This document shows, piece by piece, positions 1 to 8,223 of a stretch of 12,647 bases of DNA. Made by a program: the position numbers and the translations under genes. Location of the stretch: positions 1 to 12,647 of the forward strand of contig SKPT01000209.1 in the NCBI GenBank assembly GCA_007119405.1, read 5' to 3'. Below the pieces are notes generated by a model. That model was not told the DNA's origin. It was given only the letters and a program-made list of their open reading frames with translations, and searched no databases. This DNA is from Phycisphaeraceae bacterium. Its GTDB lineage: Bacteria > Planctomycetota > Phycisphaerae > Phycisphaerales > Phycisphaeraceae. How positions within the stretch are numbered: position 1 is the first letter of the stretch; every line of letters begins with the position of its first letter.

Positions 1-180
1 ATCGCGCCGCCCGGCAGCCTGGCCGGGCTGCTGGATCGCTACTACACGGCGCTGCGCCATGGCGAGGCGTTCGACGTCGGGCCTGACGAGGCCGCCACGA
101 CCGTGCAACTGCTCCGTCGGGCCTGGCCGATGCCCGCCCAGGCCGAGCCGGCGCCGAGCCCAGGCGCCAGCGGGCACTGA
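1..180 (+). CDS. C-terminal end of a probable Gfo/Idh/MocA-type oxidoreductase (partial)
   Basis: The window opens inside a gene; frame 1 is open from base 1 to a TGA at 178-180 and gives the last 59 residues. The visible tail contains LLDRYYTALRHGEAF followed by DVGPDEAATTVQLLRRAW, then a low-complexity end rich in Pro and Ala. The pattern of a short helix, a 'Y..ALR.GE.F.V' turn and a final helix matches the C-terminus of NAD(P)-dependent sugar dehydrogenases of the Gfo/Idh/MocA family as I know it. The N-terminal Rossmann domain and catalytic residues lie outside the window, so the family call rests on this short tail only. A GH42-like hydrolase follows on the same strand after 186 bp, which fits a sugar-catabolism locus; the gap suggests the hydrolase may have its own promoter. 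Confidence 0.45.
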   Translation: MAPPGSLAGLLDRYYTALRHGEAFDVGPDEAATTVQLLRRAWPMPAQAEPAPSPGASGH

Positions 181-225
181 TCCATCATCATGGAAGCGAC
201 CGCGTCGGCGCCCCCGCATTGCCGG

Positions 226-252
226 TTGCACCTCGCCCAACCGTGCGCTAAT
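226..252 (+). promoter_or_regulatory. Weak candidate promoter before the glycoside hydrolase gene
   Basis: TTGCAC at 226-231 and GCTAAT at 247-252 could be -35 and -10 boxes, but the 15-bp spacer is short and each box matches the sigma70 consensus only partly. They lie in the 186-bp gap between the oxidoreductase tail and the hydrolase, and would give a leader of about 105 nt. No other motif stands out in this gap. Confidence 0.22.
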
Positions 253-366
253 CTGAATTCGCTGGTTCTGATCGGGGAGCGCGGGCACGACGGGCCCGCG
301 CGACGGAGCGTTGAGCGTCGCGCCGACGCGGCCGTGGGCACCGTATCCGCCAAGAGGTAGCGGGCA

Positions 367-2577
367 ATGGAAACGAAACTGGCCAGCGACGAGCATGGCC
401 GGCCGCGGCTGTGGGTCAACGATCGGCCGCACCCGGGCATCTTCTGCTCGACACCGCCGGCGTTCATGGGCAACTTCATCGACGCCGGGTTCGACATCTT
501 CGACACCCACCCGCTCACCCCGCACGGCTGGGTCGGGCCCGATGCGTACGACTATGCGCAAACCGACCGCCGCATCGCGTCCTACCTCGATCAGAAGCCC
601 GACGCGCTGCTGATCGTGCGCTTCTGGATGGAGTATGACCAGGCCCGGCCCAGGCCCCGGCAAGGCCTGTGGTGGTGCGCGGAGCATCCGACCGAGCACG
701 TGCAGACGAACCGCGGCGTGGAGACGGGGCACCTCAGCGTTGAGCCGTCGTTCGCCTCGCGGCTGTGGCGCGAGCAGGCGGGCGAGGCGCTGCGCCGCGT
801 GGTGACGCGCATCGAGCGGCGGTGGGGCGAGAACGTCGCGGCGTACGTGCCCGGCGGCGGGCCGTGCGGCGAGTGGTTCCACTGGTTCAATTATGGCGCC
901 AACGCCGGGCCGGACCACCTCGACGACTACTCGCCGCCGATGCGTGCGGCGTGGGCGGATTACCTGGCGGGCAAGTATGGCCGCATCGCCGCGCTCAACG
1001 CGGCGTGGGGCCGGGAGCACGCGCGCTTCGAGGATGTGCCGCTGCCCGGGGTCGCCGAGCGCAACGGGGCGCGTCACGGCCACCTGCGCGACGCCCAGGC
1101 CGAGCGCCACGTCATCGACTTCCTCGACGCGTTCAACCGCCAGACGGCCGAGACGCTGGTGCACTTCGCGCGCATGACCAAGCTCGGCTGCGCGCATCGC
1201 AAGGCGGTGCTGGCGTTCTACGGCTACCTCTGGCACCATCAGCCGCAGGTCACGCAGAGCCGGTCCGGCCACCTGCACCTGGACATGGTCGCCGACTGCC
1301 CCGACGTCGATGCCATCATCGCGCCGTTTCACTATTCGTTCCGGCAAGTCGGCGGCGTGGTCTCCGGGCAGGCGCCGGTGGCGACGATGATCCGCCGGGG
1401 CAAGCAGTACGTGCACGAGCTCGACGGCTCGACACATCTCAAGCCGAGCTGGCCCAGCCCGCGCGACAACGTCCCCGCCGACGCCGACGCCACCGCCGAG
1501 CTGATGCGACGCGACCTGGCGCGCACCATCACGCAGGGGGCGACCGCCTGGTACATGGACCTGACGCATGGCATGTACGACGACCCGCGGCTGGTGGCGC
1601 ATCTGCGCCACACGCTGGGCGTCGCGCGACGCCACGCGCTGGCGGCCGGCGGCAACAACCGCGAGGTGGCGGTGGTGCTCAACCCCGCCGAGGCGATCCA
1701 CTTTCGCGAGAGCGAGCCGCTGCTGACGCCGCTGATCTCCATGTTCAAGCAGTTCCACCTGGAGCGCATGGGCCTGGACTACGACGACCTGCTCATCGAC
1801 GACCTGCACCGGCTGAGCGTTGACGAGACGCGGCCGTATCGGCTGTGGATCCTGCCGAGCTGCGTGAGCCTGAGCGACGAGCAGTGGGCGGCGCTGAAGC
1901 GCCACGCCTGCCGCGACGGCAATCACGTGCTGTTCAACCATGCGCCGGGCGTGTGTCACGGCCGGGGCATTGATCTGGCGCGGATGAGCGCGATCACGGG
2001 GCTGCAATGCGACTGCACGCTCGACGCGGGTGAGTTGAACGTGCGCGTCGAGCCGGGCGATCATCCGCTGCTCGCCGGCGTGGACCGGCCGATCGTCTAC
2101 GGCACCGGTGGCGATGAGCTTTCGGCCGCGACGATCAAGCATCACGCGGCGCTGAAGGACTATCCCGAGAGCTTCAGCATCACGCCGCGCTTCTTCGTGC
2201 GCGACGGCGGGACGATCCTGGGCCGCGTTGACTATGGCGAGCAGCGCCGCGGCGGGCTGGCGGTGGCGGATCGCGGCGATTGGGTGAGCGTGCTAAGCGT
2301 CGCGCCGCTGATGCCCGCGCCGCTGCTGCGCAACGCCGCGGCCGCCGCCGGGTGTCACGTCTACACCGATTTTCCCGGGCAGATCTTCCACTGCGACGGC
2401 TACCTGGGCATGTACTTTCACGCCGACGGCCCGTGCACGTTCCGCCTGCCCCGGCCGATGCGGGCACGCGACGTGTGGCGCGACGAGCCGGTGCCGACGG
2501 ATGGCCGCGAGCTGCACGTCGAGGCGAGGGCGAACACGACGGCGCTGTTTGAGCTCTCGCCGGTCTCGGGCGGGTAG
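367..2577 (+). CDS. GH42-like glycoside hydrolase (beta-galactosidase-like TIM barrel plus middle domain)
   Basis: This is a 736-residue protein with no visible signal peptide, so probably cytoplasmic. The ATG at 367 follows an in-frame TAG at 358-360 and has AAGAGG at 352-357, nine bases upstream, which fixes the start. Residues about 20-420 look like a clan GH-A TIM barrel. The stretch GGGPCGEWFHWF (163-174) sits where GH42 enzymes carry the acid/base Glu (candidate Glu169), and YLAGKYGRIAALNAAWG (199-215) matches the conserved segment after it. QYVHELDG (347-354) offers Glu351 as a candidate nucleophile. Residues about 430-550 resemble the GH42 middle domain, with VAVVLNP and the LWILPS strand. 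The C-terminal 150 residues look like beta-sandwich. The likely role is release of a sugar from a glycoside or oligosaccharide; the substrate cannot be told. It could belong to an unclassified GH-A family rather than true GH42. Confidence 0.7.
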   Translation: METKLASDEHGRPRLWVNDRPHPGIFCSTPPAFMGNFIDAGFDIFDTHPLTPHGWVGPDAYDYAQTDRRIASYLDQKPDALLIVRFWMEYDQARPRPRQGLWWCAEHPTEHVQTNRGVETGHLSVEPSFASRLWREQAGEALRRVVTRIERRWGENVAAYVPGGGPCGEWFHWFNYGANAGPDHLDDYSPPMRAAWADYLAGKYGRIAALNAAWGREHARFEDVPLPGVAERNGARHGHLRDAQAERHVIDFLDAFNRQTAETLVHFARMTKLGCAHRKAVLAFYGYLWHHQPQVTQSRSGHLHLDMVADCPDVDAIIAPFHYSFRQVGGVVSGQAPVATMIRRGKQYVHELDGSTHLKPSWPSPRDNVPADADATAELMRRDLARTITQGATAWYMDLTHGMYDDPRLVAHLRHTLGVARRHALAAGGNNREVAVVLNPAEAIHFRESEPLLTPLISMFKQFHLERMGLDYDDLLIDDLHRLSVDETRPYRLWILPSCVSLSDEQWAALKRHACRDGNHVLFNHAPGVCHGRGIDLARMSAITGLQCDCTLDAGELNVRVEPGDHPLLAGVDRPIVYGTGGDELSAATIKHHAALKDYPESFSITPRFFVRDGGTILGRVDYGEQRRGGLAVADRGDWVSVLSVAPLMPAPLLRNAAAAAGCHVYTDFPGQIFHCDGYLGMYFHADGPCTFRLPRPMRARDVWRDEPVPTDGRELHVEARANTTALFELSPVSGG

Positions 2578-2607
2578 AGCGCCCTGCACGGATTCACGCC
2601 GGGACGG

Positions 2608-2728
2608 GTGGCACACAACGCCGTGAACTCTGGTTGTGTTGTAGGGTGGGTAGAGCGAAGCGATGGCTGCGGTCTACCCACCCTACATCAGCGCCACCAC
2701 GCGTAAAGCTCACGGCGTTGGGTGCCAC
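2608..2728. repeat. Nested palindromic element at a convergent gene junction
   Basis: Outer arms at 2608-2626 and 2710-2728 are inverted repeats that match at 18 of 19 positions. Inside lies a perfect 15-bp inverted repeat at 2640-2654 and 2673-2687 (TGTAGGGTGGGTAGA and its complement) with an 18-nt loop. A third, smaller stem pairs ACACAAC (2613-2619) with GTTGTGT (2633-2639) and would compete with the outer stem. The element fills the gap between the ends of the hydrolase and the aminotransferase, so it may stop transcription from both sides, although no T-run follows. The first 27 bases of the inner palindrome and loop (2640-2666) recur exactly at 8186-8212, which points to a dispersed REP-like repeat. 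Confidence 0.85.
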
Positions 2729-2757
2729 GGCTTGACCGCCCGATGACCGAGAAGCTC

Positions 2758-3885
2758 TCACACGCCTGCCGTCACGGGCAACGCCGCCTTCAATGCCGCG
2801 AGCACGAGGGCCACGTTCCGCTTTGTCGCGGCATGGCCCATCAACCCGATCCGGATCGCCTTGCCCTTGAACGCCCCCAACCCCGGCCCCACCTCGATCC
2901 CGTAGTCGTCCAACAACGTCCTGCGCAAGGCCGCCTCGTCCACCGCCTCCGGCACCGCGACGCAGTTGAGCATCGGCAGCGTGTGCCCGGCCTGGCTCAG
3001 GTAGCGCAGGCCCATCTCCTCGAGGCCTTGGCGCAGCAGCGCGTGCATCTGGCGATGCCGGGCAAACCGCGCCTCCAGCCCCTCCTCGAGAACGACCCGC
3101 AACGCCTCGTGGAGCGCGAAAAGCATGTTGACCGGCGCGGTGTGGTGGTAGGTGCGCTCCTCGCCCCAGTAGTCGCGCACCATCGTCAGGTCCAGGTACC
3201 AGCTCGGCACCTTGCCCTTGCGGGCCTCGAGCTTCGCCACCGCCCGGGGCGAGAGCGTCACCGGGCTCAAGCCCGGCGGACAGGACAGGCACTTCTGCGT
3301 GGCGCTGTAGGCCGCGTCCACGCCCCATGCATCGATCTTCACGGGCAGCCCGCCCAGGCTCGTCACGCAGTCCAGCAGCAGCAGCCCGCCGACTTCGTGC
3401 ACCGCCTTGGCGATGCCTTCGACCGGTTGATGCGCCCCGGTCGAGGTCTCGGCGTGCACCAGGGCCACCAGCGCCGGCTCGAGCCGCTTGACCGCATCAA
3501 TGACCTCGCCCGGCTCGAAGGCCTGGCCCCAGGCCGTCTCCAGCGCGTGCACCTCGCCGCCGCAACGCTCGGCCAGATCCTTCATCCGCCCGCCGAAGAC
3601 CCCGTTGACGCCGACCAGCACGCGATCGCCCGGCTCGACGAGGTTGACGAACAACGTCTCCATGCCCGCCGAGCCGGTGCCCGACATGGCCAGGGTCATC
3701 TCGTGGCTCGTCTGCCAGAGCTGCCGCATCATGGCCCGGCTCTGGTCCATCAACGCCAGAAACACCGGGTCCAGGTGACCGATGGTCGGCCGGCTCATGG
3801 CTTGGAGCACGCGTGGCGGCACGTCGGAAGGCCCGGGGCCGAGCAGGATGCGCTGCGGAATGTCAGGGACAGGTGGAGCGGTCAT
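2758..3885 (-). CDS. Class V PLP-dependent aminotransferase, alanine/serine-glyoxylate type
   Basis: A full-length 375-residue fold-type I aminotransferase related to alanine-glyoxylate and serine-pyruvate aminotransferases. LLGPGPS (14-20) opens the protein as in this family. SGTGSAGME (68-76) binds the PLP phosphate, AETSTG (145-150) contacts substrate and cofactor, Asp172 in [11 protein letters not shown] pairs with the pyridine nitrogen, and Lys198 in [12 protein letters not shown] forms the Schiff base. Arg345 in IRIGLMG is the expected carboxylate-binding Arg. The reaction would move an amino group from alanine or serine to glyoxylate or a related keto acid; the exact donor cannot be read from sequence. 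It starts 27 bp after the glgB stop on the same strand without a visible promoter, so co-transcription is likely. The ribosome binding site is weak. Convergent with the hydrolase gene. Confidence 0.9.
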   Translation of the reverse strand: MTAPPVPDIPQRILLGPGPSDVPPRVLQAMSRPTIGHLDPVFLALMDQSRAMMRQLWQTSHEMTLAMSGTGSAGMETLFVNLVEPGDRVLVGVNGVFGGRMKDLAERCGGEVHALETAWGQAFEPGEVIDAVKRLEPALVALVHAETSTGAHQPVEGIAKAVHEVGGLLLLDCVTSLGGLPVKIDAWGVDAAYSATQKCLSCPPGLSPVTLSPRAVAKLEARKGKVPSWYLDLTMVRDYWGEERTYHHTAPVNMLFALHEALRVVLEEGLEARFARHRQMHALLRQGLEEMGLRYLSQAGHTLPMLNCVAVPEAVDEAALRRTLLDDYGIEVGPGLGAFKGKAIRIGLMGHAATKRNVALVLAALKAALPVTAGV

Positions 3886-3912
3886 GGCAGGATCTCGTCT
3901 GCAACCGGAGGC

Positions 3913-5952
3913 TCAATGTACCAGCGCCGTCGGCGCCAGGACCTGGGCGGTTCGCGCGGGGATGTAGAGCTCGATCGACTGCGCCCGGCCGTACATCGGT
4001 ACGTCCTGGCGGGGGTAGGTCATGTCCGCGGCCACGCGCTGCTGGCCGCCGAAGCGCTCGTGGTCGGCGTCGAGGATGAGGCGGTAGTCGGTCGGATCGG
4101 GCACGGGAATGCGCTGGCCGGGCAGCGACAGGCCGGGGTGGAAGTTGAACACGAACACCAGCGGCCCGCGGCGGAAGACCAGCAGCTTGTCCTGCTCGTG
4201 CACCGCCAGTTGCTCGATCAGCGGGTCCTCGAGCACGTGGAAGCGCTCATCGACGGCGAGCATGGCCTTGTCGAACGCGGCCAGGTCGCGGTAGCGCAGC
4301 TCGGGATTGTCCACGAGCGACCACTGCCGGCGGGCGTGCTGAAAGGAGAAGCCGTTGCCCTCGCGGGGGAAGTCGACCCATTCCGGGTGGCCGAACTCGT
4401 TGCCGATGAAGTTGAGGTAGGCTTCGCCCGCGAGGCTGAAGGTCACCAGGCGGATGAGCTTGTGCAGGGCGACGCCGCGGTCGATGACCACGCTCCGGCT
4501 GTCGCGGTTCATGTGCCAGTACATCTCCTGGTCCATGAGCCAGAAGGCGAGGGTCTTGTCGCCGACAAGGGCCTGGTCGTGGCTTTCGCAGTAGCCGACG
4601 TGCTTCTCGCCGAAGCGCCGATTGAGCAGGGTGTGGTAGATCTCGTTCATGTTCCACTGCTCGTCGGGCTTTTCCTTGAGCAGCTTGATCCAGTAGTCGG
4701 GCACGCCCATGGCCAGGCGGTAGTCGAAGCCCAGGCCCCCGGCGTCGACCGGCGCCGCCAGGCCGACCATCCCCGAGACGTCCTCGGCGATGGTGAGGGT
4801 GTCGGGGTCGACGGCGTGGGCGAGGCTGTTGGCGAGCTGGAGGTAGGCCACGGCGTCGCGGTCGACGTTGTCGTCGAAGTAGTCGTCGTAGCAGGTGAAC
4901 GGCTTGCCCAGGCCGTGGTCCAGGTACATCATCGAGGTGATGCCGTCGAAGCGAAAGCCGTCGAAGCCGATGTCTTCGATCCAGTAGCGGACGTTGGACA
5001 GGAGGAAGCGGAGGACTTCGTGCTTGGAGTAGTCGAACAGCAGCGAGTCCCAGGCCGGGTGCTCGCCGCGAGGCCCGTCGTGGAAGTACTGGTAGGGCGT
5101 GCCGTCGAAGTGGTTGAGCCCCTCGTCCACGTTCTTGACGCTGTGGCTGTGGATGAGGTCCATGAGCACGACGACGCCCAGGCCGTGGGCCTCGTCGATG
5201 AGCCGGCGCAGCTCGTCGGGTGTGCCGAAGCGGCTGGAGACGGCGAAGAAGTTGGAGACGTGGTAGCCGAAGGAGCCGTAGTAGGGGTGCTCGGCGATGG
5301 CCATGAGCTGGATGGCGTTGTAGCCGGCGTCGGCGATGCGGGGCAGGACGTGCCGGCGGAACTCGTCGAAGGTGCCGACGCGGGGCTCCTCGAGGGCCAT
5401 GCCGACGTGGGCCTCGTAGATGCGCAGGCCGGCGTGGAGCGTGGGACGCGGATGCTTGAGGGGGTAGGGCTGGGGCGGCTGCCAGAGCTGGCCGGCGTAG
5501 GCGTGCGTGGACTCATCCTGGACGACGCGTTTGATGTAGGCGGGGATGCGGTCGCGCGCCTGGCCGTGGGCGTCGACGACGTGGACCTTGACGCGGGTCA
5601 GGTGGTCCAGTCCCTGGCCGTCGGGGATGAAGATGTGCCAGGTGCCGAAGGGGTCGGGCGTCAGCGGGTGGGCGGCGCGGTCCCACTGGTTGAAGTCGCC
5701 GACGAGGCTGAGGCTCTTGGCGCTCGGCGCCCACTCGCGGTACCAGAGGCCGGGCTTGCCCTCGTGCTCGCCGCGGTTGAAGCCGAAGTACTGGTGCCCG
5801 AGGCTGATGGGCCCGAGCAGGTCGCCGCCGTCGGTGATGCGGGCGAGGGTGTGGCGATAATGGTCGTGGCGGTGTCGCAGGGCGTCGGCGTGGGGCTCGA
5901 GCCAGGGGTCGGCGTCGATCAGGGCGGTACCGTCGGTGCGGGCGTGGGGCAT
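3913..5952 (-). CDS. glgB: 1,4-alpha-glucan (glycogen) branching enzyme, GH13, GBE1-like
   Basis: A 679-residue branching enzyme that cuts alpha-1,4-glucan and re-joins the piece by an alpha-1,6 bond, building glycogen in the cytoplasm. A CBM48-type beta-sandwich covers about residues 65-155 (YREWAPSAKSLSLVGDFNQW). The TIM barrel follows, with conserved region DLIHSH (265-270), nucleophile Asp336 in GFDGFRFDG, acid/base Glu390 in TIAEDVSGM and Asp459 in CESHDQALVGDK. FIGNEFGHPEWVDFPREGNG (515-534) and the C-terminal beta domain complete the fold. The wording of these motifs, such as SMMYLDHG and NEFGHPEW, resembles the eukaryotic GBE1 and plant enzymes more than E. coli GlgB, and the N-terminus is short as in that group. 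It is first in a likely operon with the aminotransferase and divergent from pckG. No strong ribosome binding site precedes the ATG. Confidence 0.95.
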   Translation of the reverse strand: MPHARTDGTALIDADPWLEPHADALRHRHDHYRHTLARITDGGDLLGPISLGHQYFGFNRGEHEGKPGLWYREWAPSAKSLSLVGDFNQWDRAAHPLTPDPFGTWHIFIPDGQGLDHLTRVKVHVVDAHGQARDRIPAYIKRVVQDESTHAYAGQLWQPPQPYPLKHPRPTLHAGLRIYEAHVGMALEEPRVGTFDEFRRHVLPRIADAGYNAIQLMAIAEHPYYGSFGYHVSNFFAVSSRFGTPDELRRLIDEAHGLGVVVLMDLIHSHSVKNVDEGLNHFDGTPYQYFHDGPRGEHPAWDSLLFDYSKHEVLRFLLSNVRYWIEDIGFDGFRFDGITSMMYLDHGLGKPFTCYDDYFDDNVDRDAVAYLQLANSLAHAVDPDTLTIAEDVSGMVGLAAPVDAGGLGFDYRLAMGVPDYWIKLLKEKPDEQWNMNEIYHTLLNRRFGEKHVGYCESHDQALVGDKTLAFWLMDQEMYWHMNRDSRSVVIDRGVALHKLIRLVTFSLAGEAYLNFIGNEFGHPEWVDFPREGNGFSFQHARRQWSLVDNPELRYRDLAAFDKAMLAVDERFHVLEDPLIEQLAVHEQDKLLVFRRGPLVFVFNFHPGLSLPGQRIPVPDPTDYRLILDADHERFGGQQRVAADMTYPRQDVPMYGRAQSIELYIPARTAQVLAPTALVH

Positions 5953-6019
5953 GGGCGCGGCTTCGAAGCAGGGGTGAGCGCAGGCGAGTGATTTGAACGG
6001 GTGTCGGGGGCCGGGCGCG

Positions 6020-6049
6020 ATTGTAGCCGGGCCAGCGGTTGGGCGAGAA
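6020..6049 (-). promoter_or_regulatory. Candidate glgB promoter
   Basis: On the minus strand TACAAT (6020-6025) matches the -10 consensus at five of six positions, and TTCTCG (6044-6049) is a weak -35 with an 18-bp spacer. The start would leave a leader of about 60 nt before glgB. A second -10-like GATAAT lies at 6051-6056 without a good partner. The region is shared with the divergent pckG promoter. Confidence 0.4.
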
Positions 6050-6068
6050 GATTATCCGGCCCGGCGTG

Positions 6069-6098
6069 TTGGAGCCGGGGCTTGTGAGGGCGTAAAGT
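6069..6098 (+). promoter_or_regulatory. Candidate pckG promoter
   Basis: TTGGAG at 6069-6074 and TAAAGT at 6093-6098 are separated by 18 bp, a reasonable sigma70-type pair. Transcription would begin near 6105 and leave a leader of about 135 nt before the coding region. The candidate glgB promoter lies about 20 bp away on the other strand, so the two polymerases would compete for the region. Confidence 0.4.
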
Positions 6099-6136
6099 AT
6101 GCCCCCAATAAGGAGTTGGTCCGACGCAACGGGGGG

Positions 6137-6187
6137 TGGGGATTCCCGGAAAAATCAAGGGAGTTTGCTGCCCGTTTATGGGGATTC
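6137..6187 (+). repeat. 9-bp direct repeat in the pckG leader
   Basis: TGGGGATTC occurs exactly at 6137-6145 and 6179-6187, with starts 42 bp apart, close to four helical turns. Both copies lie downstream of the candidate pckG promoter, in a stretch with an A-rich segment (GGAAAAATCAA) that is less GC-rich than the surroundings. They may be operator half-sites or chance. Confidence 0.4.
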
Positions 6188-6214
6188 TGCTGTGATAAGC
6201 GTAAGAACCACGGG

Positions 6215-6235
6215 GCGGCCCAAGCCGCGAAGGAG
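6215..6235 (+). promoter_or_regulatory. Ribosome binding site of pckG with adjacent hairpin
   Basis: GAAGGAG at 6229-6235 is the strongest Shine-Dalgarno sequence seen in the window. It is six bases before the ATG at 6242 and three before the ATG at 6239, so 6242 is preferred. A small GC hairpin, GCGGC (6215-6219) and GCCGC (6224-6228) with loop CCAA, ends directly before it and could affect ribosome access. Confidence 0.7.
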
Positions 6236-6241
6236 CGAATG

Positions 6242-8044
<1,803 letters not shown>

Positions 8045-8132
8045 GCGCGGATCGGGTGTCGGCCGAGGTGGAGCGCCTTGAACGGACCGTGGTGGGGTGG
8101 CTGTGCGGGGGTGCCACTGAACCGGCGTCCGA

Positions 8133-8164
8133 CACTGACAAGGCTGAGGACAGCCTTGTCAGTG
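8133..8164. terminator. Perfect 14-bp hairpin between convergent pckG and lipoprotein-like genes
   Basis: CACTGACAAGGCTG (8133-8146) and its exact complement (8151-8164) enclose a 4-nt loop AGGA. It lies 88 bp after the pckG stop and 60 bp beyond the stop of the converging gene. The stem is long and stable but no T-run follows on either strand, so it may be a bidirectional terminator, an mRNA end stabiliser, or a dispersed palindrome. GGGTGCCAC at 8109-8117 just before it also occurs at 2720-2728 in the other convergent junction. Confidence 0.65.
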
Positions 8165-8185
8165 CGCGACGCGCTGCGGCATTGA

Positions 8186-8212
8186 TGTAGGGTGGGTAGA
8201 GCGAAGCGATGG
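8186..8212. repeat. Partial copy of the junction palindrome
   Basis: These 27 bases are identical to 2640-2666: the left arm TGTAGGGTGGGTAGA plus the loop start GCGAAGCGATGG. The matching right arm is absent, as the similarity stops 11 bp before the stop codon of the minus-strand gene. This is half of the palindrome seen at the first convergent junction. Confidence 0.85.
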
Positions 8213-8223
8213 TTCGGTCATGA

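Noticed and set aside
2722..5991. A very long open frame on the plus strand, antisense to the aminotransferase and glgB.
   Set aside because: Both minus-strand genes are certain from catalytic motifs. The antisense translation is a low-complexity Val, Gly, Ala, Asp and Arg-rich chain without domains, as expected opposite GC-rich codons with G or C in third position.
5993..6241. An N-terminal extension of PEP carboxykinase, since the frame is open back to 5993.
   Set aside because: The strong ribosome binding site at 6229-6235 and the family length of about 600 residues support 6242. The candidate promoter lies inside the extension.
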